Shown: positions 1 to 6,943, numbered from the stretch's first letter. The stretch is DNA of 10,904 bases from Candidatus Omnitrophota bacterium (GCA_026387115.1 JAPLMI010000064.1:1-10904); one strand, 5' to 3'. Made by a program: numbers and translations. The notes: generated by a model not told the origin, from the letters alone.

Positions 1-77
1 TTTCTCAATAACACCAGGACGAGTATAGGTATAATCAATATGCCGAGTATTATCGCCGGATCTTTAAATACGAACAT
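1..77 (-). CDS. BatA-like VWA protein, N-terminal fragment (cut by window edge)
   Basis: The first 25 codons of a gene begin with ATG at 77 and run off the left edge. The peptide starts MFVFKDPAIILGILIIPILV, a short amphipathic lead followed by one hydrophobic helix with a central proline. This is the usual start of BatA/BatB (aerotolerance-type) von Willebrand factor A membrane proteins. An AAAGGG Shine-Dalgarno-like stretch lies about 7 nt upstream, inside the 3' end of the preceding gene. The start is only 3 nt after that gene's TGA stop. Its place directly after MoxR, DUF58 and a BatD-like gene makes the VWA assignment likely, but the VWA domain itself is outside the window. Confidence 0.7.
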   Translation of the reverse strand, partial: MFVFKDPAIILGILIIPILVLVLLR

Positions 78-80
78 GGG

Positions 81-995
81 TCAACCCTTTGTCTCTTCGA
101 CGAACTTCTTCGCCGTATCATACACCGATTCTATCTCTGTCTTTGACGGCGCGTGCTTGGCGAACTTGACGAGGTCGCATGCGTTCAGGAATTCTTTCAA
201 GAGCTTCTTCTGTTCGGCGGCAAGCTCCCTGGCATCTTTAAGCGAATTCAGGAATTCCTCCGTCGTCATCTCAGGCGCCTTAAGCCTAAAGGCCCTTTCT
301 ATGTATCTCCTTATGCAATCCGAAATGCCCACATAGAATTCTTTAACGCCCCCGCCTTTCAGGAGATCGTTTCTCGCGCTCTCGAGCTCTTCCAGGGCTG
401 TTTCATGAGGCAGCCGTTCGGGCGCGGCGCGCCTCGACTTTTTAATAACAAAAAGGGTTAGCCCAGATATAAAAATAATCAGCGCGCCGACAAGCCACCA
501 ATTTATTTCGAAGAAACCGAACGGGCCCTTTATATCCCTGATATCGGCGGGCGCGGGACTTGTTTCGGCAAGAATGCTCTCGACATTGATATTTACGGCG
601 AGCGTCTTAAGTGTCGACCAGTCCTTCGCGCCGCTCTTGCGAAAGCTTACTTCTTGCTGCGGGATGACCTGTTTGCCCGGCGAGTAAATGGTGATAGAGT
701 ACCAGTTCGATATTGAACGACTTCCAAAAAATCCGGCCTTCTTTTTAAGGCCTGCGTCCTTTATTTCAAAATCGCCTATCTTATCGTCCTTGAAGGACGG
801 CATGAGGATCTCGAGGCCTTCGGGAAAGCTTGCCTCGATCTCATACCTTATCCTGTCGCCGATGAATATGGCCTTCTTGTCCGCGCGCACCCGTAAACGG
901 GGCGCATCGTCTTTCGCGTAAGCCAGGGCGCACAAAGGTGCGAAAAATAAGGCCAGCAACAGCGCTATTCTGATCCCCTTCTTCACAGCGATCAC
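81..995 (-). CDS. BatD-like membrane protein with cytoplasmic C-terminal domain
   Basis: This 304-aa protein has an N-terminal signal peptide (hydrophobic stretch at about residues 8-25), a beta-rich exported domain (about 30-150), one transmembrane helix (about 165-184, with NWWLVGALIIF) and a charged helical cytoplasmic tail (about 190-304). This is the layout of short BatD/DUF4381-type proteins that accompany MoxR and DUF58 genes; their exact biochemical role is not settled. The start is GTG at 995, overlapping the DUF58 stop as GTGA, which implies translational coupling. A second in-frame GTG at 986 would give VKKGIRIALLL and is a reasonable alternative start with an AGAAGAGG stretch upstream. 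The gene ends 3 nt before the next start. Family-level confidence is good; a specific function is not visible. Confidence 0.78.
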   Translation of the reverse strand: MIAVKKGIRIALLLALFFAPLCALAYAKDDAPRLRVRADKKAIFIGDRIRYEIEASFPEGLEILMPSFKDDKIGDFEIKDAGLKKKAGFFGSRSISNWYSITIYSPGKQVIPQQEVSFRKSGAKDWSTLKTLAVNINVESILAETSPAPADIRDIKGPFGFFEINWWLVGALIIFISGLTLFVIKKSRRAAPERLPHETALEELESARNDLLKGGGVKEFYVGISDCIRRYIERAFRLKAPEMTTEEFLNSLKDARELAAEQKKLLKEFLNACDLVKFAKHAPSKTEIESVYDTAKKFVEETKG

Positions 996-1867
996 AGCCT
1001 CTTCTTTCGCCTCGAGAAGAACTTGATGAATTCCTCGATGTACGGTTTGCTGGTCAGTATGTCTATATGGTCTACGCCGGCAGAATTGAACAGCCTTCGC
1101 CTTTCCTCTATGAGGGTATGCGCCCCGGACGAGTACTTATTCCGCAGGGAAGCGCTCGAGGTATCGATAAGATAGAGCGCCCCTGTCTCGGCGTCGGCAA
1201 GCTCGACCATGCCTACATTCGGAAGCGCCTCTTCCCTGGGGTCGGTTATCGTAACCGCTATAACGTCATGGCGTTTACTCGAAATCGACAGACTCTTTTT
1301 GAAGTCCTTCGCGAAAAAGTCGGATATGATAAATGCGACAACGCGCCTTGCGGTCACGCCGTCCAGATATTTAAGGGCAAGCTCTATGTCGGTGCCCTTC
1401 CCTTTCGGTTTAAAACAGAGCGCTTCTCTTATGACCCTTAGGACGTGTGGGCGGCCTTTCCTCGGAGGGATAAATTTTTCGACCCTGTCGGTGAATATGA
1501 TGAGCCCCACCCGGTCTTTATTCTGTATCGCCGCGAAGGCGAGGACAGCGGAAATCTCAGCCGCGAGTTCGCTCTTGAGCCTCTTGGCGGTCCCGAAGAA
1601 CGAGGAACCCGATGCGTCGAGAAGTATCATCACCGTAAGCTGCCGTTCCTCGACATACTTCTTTATGTAGGGGTGGCCCGTCCGCGCCGTGACGTTCCAG
1701 TCTATAGAACGGATTTCGTCGCCTGGCTGGTATTCCCTCACCTCGTCAAATTCAATGCCGCGTCCCTTAAATACGCTCTCATACTCACCCGAGAGAAAAT
1801 CCATTACGAGTTTCGACGTCGTAATCTCAATCCGGCGTATCTTCTTTAATATCTCTTTCGGCAGCAT
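992..1867 (-). CDS. DUF58 family protein (VWA-like, MoxR partner)
   Basis: The 291-aa protein shows the DUF58 signature: an N-terminal region with FKGRGIEFDEVREYQPGDE followed by IRSIDWN (about residues 33-58), then a VWA-like fold with a metal-ion-dependent adhesion motif DASGS (Asp84, Ser86, Ser88). It has no membrane segment and should be cytoplasmic. DUF58 proteins are nearly always encoded next to MoxR ATPases and Bat proteins and are thought to act with the ATPase in assembly or metal-dependent maturation of partner proteins. The ATG follows the MoxR TAG stop after one base, and its own stop overlaps the next start. Length is normal for the family. The real substrate cannot be read from the sequence. 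Confidence 0.93.
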   Translation of the reverse strand: MLPKEILKKIRRIEITTSKLVMDFLSGEYESVFKGRGIEFDEVREYQPGDEIRSIDWNVTARTGHPYIKKYVEERQLTVMILLDASGSSFFGTAKRLKSELAAEISAVLAFAAIQNKDRVGLIIFTDRVEKFIPPRKGRPHVLRVIREALCFKPKGKGTDIELALKYLDGVTARRVVAFIISDFFAKDFKKSLSISSKRHDVIAVTITDPREEALPNVGMVELADAETGALYLIDTSSASLRNKYSSGAHTLIEERRRLFNSAGVDHIDILTSKPYIEEFIKFFSRRKKRL

Positions 1868-1868
1868 C

Positions 1869-2864
1869 CTAAGGGACCCTTACTTCCTCGAATATCCTCT
1901 TTATGACATCCTCGGAAGTCTTGTCCTCAGCCTCAGCTTCGTATGTAACGATCACGCGGTGCCTTAAGACGTCCATGCCGATGCTCTTGATATCCTGCGG
2001 AACCACATATCCGCGGCCCTGCAAAAAGGCGTAGGCCTTCGCGGCGATCGACAGGTATATGCTCGCCCTCGGAGACGCTCCGTATTGAATGAGCGGCGTA
2101 AGCTCATCCAACCTATAGCTCTTAGGCTCCCTCGTCGCAAAAACGATGTCAACGATGTACTTTTCGATCCTATCGTCAAGATAGACCTCGTCAACAACTT
2201 TCCTGGCCCGCACGATATCATCGGGCCCGACAACGTGGTTTACGGTAATCTTCTTGTCGGTCACGGCCATCCTCTTCATTATCTTAAGCTCTTCTTCCTT
2301 CGAAGGATATCCGATCTTCAGCTTCAGCATGAATCTGTCAACTTGCGCTTCCGGCAATGGATATGTCCCTTCGTGCTCTATCGGGTTCTGCGTAGCCATA
2401 ACAAGGAACGGCTCGTCAAGCTTATAGGTGTTTTCGCCGATCGTAACCTGGCGCTCCTGCATCGCCTCAAGAAGCGCGCTCTGGACCTTGGCAGGCGAGC
2501 GGTTTATCTCGTCGGCGAGGATTATGTTCGCGAATATCGGCCCCTTCTTGGTGGTGAAGGTGCTGTCCTTGGGATTATAAATCAGCGTTCCGACGAGATC
2601 CGCGGGCAGAAGGTCCGGCGTAAACTGTATCCTCTGGAATTTGGTCTTTACACTCTGGGCGAGCACCCTTACCGAAAGGGTCTTCGCCAGGCCCGGCACG
2701 CCCTCTACGAGTATGTGGCCGTTAGCGAGAAGCCCGACCAGAAGCCTCTCCAAAAGATATTTCTGCCCGACGATGACTTTTTCCATCTCCTGGATTATCG
2801 CATGGACAAAACCGCTTTCCTTCTTCACTTTTTCGTTAATCGCCTCTACGGCGCTGTTAAGCAT
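1869..2864 (-). CDS. MoxR family AAA+ ATPase
   Basis: The 331-aa protein is a full-length MoxR ATPase. Walker A is the family variant GVPGLAKT (residues 55-62), Walker B is IILADE (114-119, Asp118 and Glu119), the sensor-1 region is MATQNP (Asn160), and EGTYPLPEAQVDRFM (165-179) carries the expected arginine region. The C-terminal part is the helical lid. MoxR proteins are hexameric ATPases believed to act as chaperones with VWA-domain partners, which are encoded directly downstream here. The start ATG lies only 3 nt after the preceding regulator stop and is preceded by a strong GGAAGGGGG ribosome site about 6 nt away. There is nothing unusual inside the protein; the upstream response regulator is the unusual neighbour. 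Confidence 0.96.
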   Translation of the reverse strand: MLNSAVEAINEKVKKESGFVHAIIQEMEKVIVGQKYLLERLLVGLLANGHILVEGVPGLAKTLSVRVLAQSVKTKFQRIQFTPDLLPADLVGTLIYNPKDSTFTTKKGPIFANIILADEINRSPAKVQSALLEAMQERQVTIGENTYKLDEPFLVMATQNPIEHEGTYPLPEAQVDRFMLKLKIGYPSKEEELKIMKRMAVTDKKITVNHVVGPDDIVRARKVVDEVYLDDRIEKYIVDIVFATREPKSYRLDELTPLIQYGASPRASIYLSIAAKAYAFLQGRGYVVPQDIKSIGMDVLRHRVIVTYEAEAEDKTSEDVIKRIFEEVRVP

Positions 2865-2867
2865 GAC

Positions 2868-3284
2868 TTACCCCCTTCCGAGATCCTTTATTTGAAGATT
2901 CATAAATTTCAACGTGACGACCTTGTCCAGATATTCAAGGCTTAACGGTTTGGTTATATAGTCGTCGGCGCCTGCCGATAGCGCCTCATTTATAACATCG
3001 TCATCCTTTACGCCCGTTACCATAATAACGACGATATCCTTATCGATCTCTTTTATAATTTTGAGCGCCTCTATGCCGCTCATGCCGCGCATGTTTATGT
3101 CGAGAAGTACGATGCGCGGTTTCTCCTTCTTCACTATCTCGATCGCCTCTTTGCCGCTCATAGCGTTAAGGACTTCGTAATTGCGCGCGGAGAAGAATTC
3201 GTAGAAAAACGAGTCGATGCCCATCTGGTCGTCGACGGTGAGGATCTTGCATATCGGCTTTTCGGAATTATTCTTTTTTTTCAT
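2868..3284 (-). CDS. Receiver-only response regulator ahead of the MoxR operon
   Basis: This 138-aa single receiver domain has no output domain. The acidic pair is Asp18/Asp19, the phosphoacceptor Asp62 (in LLDINM), the switch Thr90 (in MVTG) and the conserved Lys112 (in YITKPL). The family is CheY-like; phosphorylation by a histidine kinase should change its partner binding. It has a lysine/asparagine-rich start (MKKKNNSEK) and a short C-terminal tail ending about 20 residues after the last helix. It is the first protein gene of the MoxR-DUF58-Bat cluster, 3 nt before MoxR. The ATG at 3284 is the only usable start, because an in-frame TGA lies 14 codons upstream with no start codon between. 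The best ribosome-site match, GAAGGA, is rather far (about 13 nt) and lies in a hairpin. Confidence 0.92.
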   Translation of the reverse strand: MKKKNNSEKPICKILTVDDQMGIDSFFYEFFSARNYEVLNAMSGKEAIEIVKKEKPRIVLLDINMRGMSGIEALKIIKEIDKDIVVIMVTGVKDDDVINEALSAGADDYITKPLSLEYLDKVVTLKFMNLQIKDLGRG

Positions 3285-3298
3285 AACGACTAAAAGGT

Positions 3299-3331
3299 CC
3301 TTCGGATGCTCATTTTCGTCGCATCCTCAGG
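3299..3331 (-). repeat. REP-like hairpin with tandem G-A mismatches in the regulator leader
   Basis: On the minus strand CCTGAGGATGC (3331-3321) pairs with GCATCCGAAGG (3309-3299). There are 6 inner and 3 outer pairs separated by a GA/GA tandem mismatch, with an 11-nt loop. The flanks CCTGAG and CGAAGG resemble a dispersed hairpin family that I recall from many environmental bacterial genomes (established only from memory). Its 3' arm contains GAAGG, the nearest Shine-Dalgarno-like sequence to the regulator start, so folding could mask it. No U tract follows, so a simple intrinsic terminator is unlikely. Confidence 0.5.
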
Positions 3332-3333
3332 AT

Positions 3334-3356
3334 CAATCCCGCCTTCGGCGGGATTG
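3334..3356 (-). repeat. Perfect 10-bp hairpin abutting the tRNA 3' end
   Basis: CAATCCCGCC (3334-3343) and GGCGGGATTG (3347-3356) form a perfect 10-bp stem with a 3-nt loop. One arm overlaps the CCA end of the tRNA-Gly gene (3355-3357). Read on the minus strand it follows directly after the tRNA and could be a 3' processing or attenuation structure. There is no run of U after it, so it is not a standard terminator. It may also be a dispersed repeat. Confidence 0.6.
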
Positions 3357-3428
3357 GAGCGGGCGAACGGGATCGAACCGTCGTAACTAGCTTGGAAGGC
3401 TAGCGCTCTACCATTGAGCTACGCCCGC
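3355..3428 (-). tRNA. tRNA-Gly (anticodon TCC)
   Basis: The 74-nt gene folds as a complete cloverleaf. The acceptor stem GCGGGCG (5') pairs with CGCCCGC. The D arm is GCTC-AATGGTA-GAGC. The anticodon stem CTAGC/GCTAG encloses CTTCCAA with anticodon TCC, the variable loop has 4 nt, and the T arm is GACGG-TTCGATC-CCGTT with one terminal G-U pair. The discriminator base is T and the CCA end is encoded (3357-3355). A strong promoter sits about 24 nt upstream. No terminator is evident after it, so readthrough into the regulator-MoxR genes is possible. Confidence 0.97.
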
Positions 3429-3451
3429 AAAAATTATTCTAACATACCGTA

Positions 3452-3479
3452 ATTATATCATATGTTTTAATAATAACAA
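3452..3479 (-). promoter_or_regulatory. Sigma-70-type promoter with extended -10 for tRNA-Gly
   Basis: On the minus strand, -35 TTGTTA (3479-3474), a 16-nt spacer and -10 TATAAT (3457-3452) are present. The -10 is preceded by TGA, making an extended TGnTATAAT. Transcription should start near 3445, about 17 nt before the tRNA. It may also drive the receiver-MoxR-Bat genes, since no other comparable promoter is seen between the tRNA and 3284. Confidence 0.8.
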
Positions 3480-3510
3480 GCCGAAAAAAGGGGCGGTTTC
3501 TAACGCGGGA

Positions 3511-3900
3511 TTATTTTATAAGAAACTTGATCTTGGCAAGAAGGGTTTGCGCATCGAACGGTTTCAAAACGTAGTCGTCCGCGCCGATATCCTCGGAACT
3601 TATCTTGACGTATTCTTCCTCCGGATAGTGAGCGGTAAATATGACAACTGGTATGCCGCGCGTAACTTCATTGGCTTTCAACTCCCTGCACACATCGCAG
3701 CCGTTCCTACCGGGCATGACGACGTCCAGAAGGATAAGATTCGGCTTTTCGGCTTTTGCGACTTCGACGGCGCGGCCTCCGCTGTCAAGCGTTACAACCG
3801 TATATCCGCTTCCCTCAAGCCTTGTCCTTGTCAGCTTCAGAAGATCGCCTTCGTCATCTATGACCAATATCTTCTTCGGCGCGGATTTAACGTCGCCCAT
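3511..3900 (-). CDS. Receiver-only response regulator (second of tandem pair)
   Basis: This 129-aa CheY-like receiver has no output domain. Key residues are the acidic pair Asp15/Asp16, phosphoacceptor Asp59 (in LLDVVMPG), Thr89 and Lys113 (in VLKPF). It is clearly similar to the receiver just upstream (3913-4275): both share SGY, PxLILLD, IPV and GADDY-KPF blocks, so the two look like a tandem duplication that has diverged. It starts 12 nt after the first receiver's stop, with GAGG about 4 nt before the ATG. It is likely a phosphorylation target of the neighbouring kinase. The output must be by protein contact, possibly with a diguanylate cyclase, transporter or ATPase not encoded here. Confidence 0.93.
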   Translation of the reverse strand: MGDVKSAPKKILVIDDEGDLLKLTRTRLEGSGYTVVTLDSGGRAVEVAKAEKPNLILLDVVMPGRNGCDVCRELKANEVTRGIPVVIFTAHYPEEEYVKISSEDIGADDYVLKPFDAQTLLAKIKFLIK

Positions 3901-3912
3901 TTTGCCTCATCT

Positions 3913-4275
3913 TTATCCTATAAATTTTTTTACTTTGCTTAATAATTCTTCCGGCTCAAATGGCTTCATTATGTAATCGTCTGCCCCGACTTCCCTGACT
4001 ACTTTCGGAATATCGCTCGCGCTGGCGGTAAATAAGATAACGGGTATAGTTTTAAGCCTGTCGTCGCATTTTAACTTTTTACAAATCTCTTCTCCCTGCA
4101 TGCCGGGTAAGAGTAAATCCAGCAGTATCAAATCCGGAATATCTTTTTGCAGGAACCTGAACGCCTCTTCGCCGCTAAGGGCGCCCGCAACTTCATAGCC
4201 CGATTTTTTCAGTCTCATTTTTGTAACCTCAACCAAATCTAACTCATCCTCAATAAGCAGGATTTTATTTGTCAT
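3913..4275 (-). CDS. Receiver-only response regulator (first of tandem pair)
   Basis: The 120-aa protein is a minimal CheY-like receiver: acidic Glu9/Asp10, phosphoacceptor Asp53 (in LLDLLLPG), Thr83 and Lys104 (in IMKPF). It has no DNA-binding or enzymatic output domain. Its ATG overlaps the histidine-kinase stop as ATGA, and a strong GGAGG lies 5 nt upstream inside the kinase gene, so kinase and receiver are translationally coupled and very likely cognate. The second receiver follows 12 nt later. A kinase with two dedicated single-domain receivers suggests branching of one signal, or a receiver acting as phosphate sink. Confidence 0.94.
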   Translation of the reverse strand: MTNKILLIEDELDLVEVTKMRLKKSGYEVAGALSGEEAFRFLQKDIPDLILLDLLLPGMQGEEICKKLKCDDRLKTIPVILFTASASDIPKVVREVGADDYIMKPFEPEELLSKVKKFIG

Positions 4276-6170
4276 GTTCGCCTCCGACGTTCCTCGATCG
4301 GTAAAAGAAAGTGCATGGTTGTCCCCCGGCCAAAGACAGATTCCGCCCAGATCTTTCCGCCATGCGCTTTGATTATTTCCAAGGAAATGGCGAGCCCCAA
4401 GCCTGTTCCGCCGGTTTTTCTTTCTAACTGTTCATATTGCTGGAATAGTCTGGGCATGTCTTCTTCCTTTATGCCGGGGCCGGTATCCTTGACTGAGACC
4501 TGAATAATATTATTCCCCCGTGTTGTGGAAATGGTGATACCGCCTTTTTCTGTAAGTTTTACGGAATTATTAACTAAATTTGATAAAACCTGACTGATCT
4601 TATCCCGGTCAAATTTTATTTTAGGCAGCTCTTTACCGAGGTCAAGGATAAAATCCAGGCCCTTATCTTTCGCGATAATATTCATCGTCTCTTCAGTTTC
4701 TTTAACCACTTCGTTTATATCATTATCCTGCATTTTGAAGACCATTTTGCCGGTCTCAAGCGTCTGAAAATCTAAAACCTCGCTAATTAAGCGGGCAAGC
4801 CTATCCACATTCCTTTTCGCTATCCCTAAAAATTTTCTCTGGTCTTCGGTAATGCTTCCTAACATGCCTTCTAATATCTGGGAAACGCCTTCCTTGAGCG
4901 CGGCCAATGGCGTCCTGAGCTCATGGGAGACCATGCTGGTAAAAGCGGATTTTGCCTTTACGGCTTCCGCAAGGGCATCTTCCGCCTTCTTGCGCTCGGT
5001 GATATCGCGGAAACTACCCATAAGATATTTTTTTCCGCCCAGGGTAATCGGCGACGTACTGACATCGGCATAAAAAACGCCGCCGTCTTTTCTCTTCACC
5101 GGAAGGCCTGCCGCAAGTTTAATTTCTCCTTTCGCCTGCCGCTCAAACTGTTCCAGGACGAACGGCAGATCTTTCTTAGGATGGATATCGTCAATTCCGA
5201 GGCGCATCAATTCTTCTTCGGTATACCCTAACATCCGACAAATCTCCGGATTGCACATAAAAAACCGCCTTGTCCCCGCTTCCGCTAAAAGCATCCCATC
5301 CGTGGATTTATTAAAGATGATTTTGAATCTCGCCTCGGACTCCTTTAGTACTTCCACCTCTTCCCTGCGCATGGTGACGTCGCGGATGTTGCATTGGATA
5401 ACTTTTGCCTTGTCAATTAAAAAAACCTCCGCATGCATGTCCAGGTCTTTTTTGGTTTTTACCGGCGTGTCTTCGTAATGAACTATGCTATCTCTTTCCA
5501 AACCTGACACCATCCCTTGAAAGTCCTTACGATCTTTAACCACGCCGATTTCCCATAGTTTCTTTTTCAAAAACTCACCCTTGGAATAACCCAGCGTTTC
5601 CCGGGCGTATTCGTTGGAATCAAGGATGTCGCCTTCGGTTTTATGAACAAGCAATAACACATTGTGCGATGTTTCAAAGGCCCTGCGATAACGCTCCTCG
5701 GACACCTCCAATTCTTCTTGTATGCGCTTACGCTCGGTGATGTCTTCGATAGCCAGTAGGATGAGTTCTTCTTCTTCTTCTTCTTCTCTTATCCCTCCCG
5801 CTATTACCCCTGCTATTTTTTTTGGGACACGCAGCTGACAGGCATTCAGGATCATGGTTCGCTCGCCAATTCGCTCAAATTTATGCTCGACTTCATAATC
5901 TTTCACAACTTCTTTTTCCGGTATAATCTCTTTTAACAGCTGAAGCAGCTTAGGTATGTCCCATTGCCTATCGCCTAAATCGGGAAGCGGCTGGCCTATT
6001 GTATCTTTTTCCCGAACCTCAAAAGTGGTATAGAAAGCGTGGTTGGCGGAAATGACTCGTAAGTTCTTATCCAAAACCAAAAATGACTCTCTTAATGTGG
6101 CAATGATGCTATCGGCATACTTTAAGAGCGCTTCGATCTCTGGCTTGCCTCTTTGCTTTTTTTCTTTCAT
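4272..6170 (-). CDS. Soluble PAS-PAS-PAS sensor histidine kinase
   Basis: The 632-aa protein has three PAS domains and a kinase core. PAS1 (about residues 18-148) is of the type seen in CheB/CheR-fusion sensors (FLVLDKNLRVISANHAFY, later AIEDITERKR); PAS2 spans about 155-270 and PAS3 about 278-393 (FRDITERKKAE). The dimerisation domain carries the H box SHELRTP with His416. The ATPase part has N-box Asn534/Asn535, G1 DTGPG (Asp562) and G2 GTGLGL (588-593). There is no transmembrane segment, so it probably senses an internal signal; PAS cofactors cannot be named. PAS1 contains seven consecutive glutamates coded by a GAA microsatellite. AAGGAG lies about 10 nt before the ATG. It overlaps the first receiver gene and follows the 57-aa ORF by 27 nt, so it may share the nucleotidyltransferase transcript. 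Confidence 0.94.
   Translation of the reverse strand: MKEKKQRGKPEIEALLKYADSIIATLRESFLVLDKNLRVISANHAFYTTFEVREKDTIGQPLPDLGDRQWDIPKLLQLLKEIIPEKEVVKDYEVEHKFERIGERTMILNACQLRVPKKIAGVIAGGIREEEEEEELILLAIEDITERKRIQEELEVSEERYRRAFETSHNVLLLVHKTEGDILDSNEYARETLGYSKGEFLKKKLWEIGVVKDRKDFQGMVSGLERDSIVHYEDTPVKTKKDLDMHAEVFLIDKAKVIQCNIRDVTMRREEVEVLKESEARFKIIFNKSTDGMLLAEAGTRRFFMCNPEICRMLGYTEEELMRLGIDDIHPKKDLPFVLEQFERQAKGEIKLAAGLPVKRKDGGVFYADVSTSPITLGGKKYLMGSFRDITERKKAEDALAEAVKAKSAFTSMVSHELRTPLAALKEGVSQILEGMLGSITEDQRKFLGIAKRNVDRLARLISEVLDFQTLETGKMVFKMQDNDINEVVKETEETMNIIAKDKGLDFILDLGKELPKIKFDRDKISQVLSNLVNNSVKLTEKGGITISTTRGNNIIQVSVKDTGPGIKEEDMPRLFQQYEQLERKTGGTGLGLAISLEIIKAHGGKIWAESVFGRGTTMHFLLPIEERRRRT
5766..5786 (-). 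repeat. (GAA)7 trinucleotide microsatellite inside the kinase gene
   Basis: Seven perfect TTC units on the plus strand encode seven consecutive Glu in the first PAS domain, between its penultimate and last strands. Unit gain or loss would lengthen or shorten this acidic loop without shifting the frame. Confidence 0.9.
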
Positions 6171-6197
6171 CTTTTAAGTTCTCCTTAAAAAACAAAA

Positions 6198-6371
6198 CTA
6201 CTTTATAGAAAAAGGAACGTTAACGCGCATGGCGAGCTCGTCTTTTTTTGTCCTCTTTCTTCTAAAATATGTGGAGGTAAAATTTATAAACTTAATATAG
6301 TCGTCCATCGATAACCACTTATCATGCTCGGGGAATTTGCCCACCGGCAGCTTCAGTTTTCCTTTTATCAT
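6198..6371 (-). CDS. 57-aa conserved-looking small protein coupled to the nucleotidyltransferase
   Basis: The short ORF runs from ATG at 6371 to TAG at 6198 and encodes 57 residues, beginning MIKGKLKLPVGKFPEHDKWL, with a central DDYIKFINF segment, a basic RRKRTKK patch and the ending RVNVPFSIK. It has no signal peptide or membrane segment and is mixed basic/acidic and soluble. The ATG overlaps the nucleotidyltransferase stop as ATGA, and GGGAG sits about 10 nt upstream, which strongly supports real translation. I do not recognise a named family. By position it could be an antitoxin-like or specificity partner of the AbiEii-type enzyme, but nothing in the sequence proves this. The kinase gene follows 27 nt downstream. 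Confidence 0.72.
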   Translation of the reverse strand: MIKGKLKLPVGKFPEHDKWLSMDDYIKFINFTSTYFRRKRTKKDELAMRVNVPFSIK

Positions 6372-6907
6372 TTCTTAAGAACTCCCAATATATTTTTGTA
6401 TATTTCTTCGGTTCCGAATTTCAGGCAATTATTCTTAAATGCCGCACTCTCAAAATCTATCTTGTTTATCTTTATCAGGTCTATTATATCAGGCAGATCT
6501 TTCCACAGCCTGGCCTTTGAACCATGCTTTATCGCGTGAAGCTTAAGCGCGATTAAGTGATTCAGAGACGGGACGATCAAGTCCGATCCTGCGATCTCGG
6601 TTTTTTGACCCTCCTCTAATATTTTAGATCGAGTCGCCTCATCAACAATCATAAAATCGACATCCATCGCATCTTTGTTGTTCGACATACGCACCGCTAC
6701 ATTGGTCGCGAAATTTTCGGCATAACCAGCTTCTATTAACGCCTTTTCAATCTTTTTGAAATCACCTTTTGTAATCAAGAAATCAACATCGCGAGTGCCT
6801 CGCGTAACTTTATAAAAATTCACCGCAAAACCGCCTATAAGTATACACGGCACAGCTGATTTCTTAGACGCCTTAGCAACAAGGTGAAATACCTTCGAAT
6901 AATCCAT
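6368..6907 (-). CDS. AbiEii-like / MNT-type nucleotidyltransferase
   Basis: The 179-aa protein belongs to the DNA-polymerase-beta-like nucleotidyltransferase superfamily. It has a GG motif (Gly25-Gly26 in LIGGFAVN), the metal-binding pair in TRDVDFLI (Asp40, Asp42), a candidate third acidic site in MDVDFMI (Asp82/Asp84), and the C-terminal signature LIALKLHAI with KDLPDIIDL (about 118-144) typical of AbiEii/DUF1814-type proteins. Family members transfer nucleotides to RNA, nucleotides or proteins; some are toxins. It is shorter than classic AbiEii (about 300 aa), so it is a minimal form. It is followed by an overlapping 57-aa gene. A TATAAT ends 7 nt before the ATG, so the message is probably leaderless. 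Toxin function is inference. Confidence 0.85.
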   Translation of the reverse strand: MDYSKVFHLVAKASKKSAVPCILIGGFAVNFYKVTRGTRDVDFLITKGDFKKIEKALIEAGYAENFATNVAVRMSNNKDAMDVDFMIVDEATRSKILEEGQKTEIAGSDLIVPSLNHLIALKLHAIKHGSKARLWKDLPDIIDLIKINKIDFESAAFKNNCLKFGTEEIYKNILGVLKK

Positions 6908-6914
6908 GAGTTGT

Positions 6915-6943
6915 ATTATATAGAAAAAATGGCTAAAACGGAA
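6915..6943 (-). promoter_or_regulatory. Putative promoter giving a leaderless nucleotidyltransferase mRNA
   Basis: A perfect -10 TATAAT (6920-6915) ends 7 nt before the ATG at 6907. A start site at the usual distance would fall on or next to the start codon, leaving no room for a ribosome site. The -35 is poor (TTCCGT at 17-nt spacing). The promoter lies inside the hairpin element next to the tRNA-like repeat. Confidence 0.55.

Noticed and set aside
2085..2945. Long plus-strand open frame of 286 codons
   Set aside because: It lies fully antisense to the MoxR gene, whose motifs are intact, and its own translation shows no known domain.
3290..3334. Hammerhead-type ribozyme (CTGAGGA and GAAGG motifs)
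   Set aside because: The core CUGAUGA and GAAA elements are incomplete and there is no third stem.
3480..3510. Intrinsic terminator after the second receiver (CCCCTTTTTT)
   Set aside because: The T run is present but only a 3-bp stem precedes it, so I do not call a terminator.
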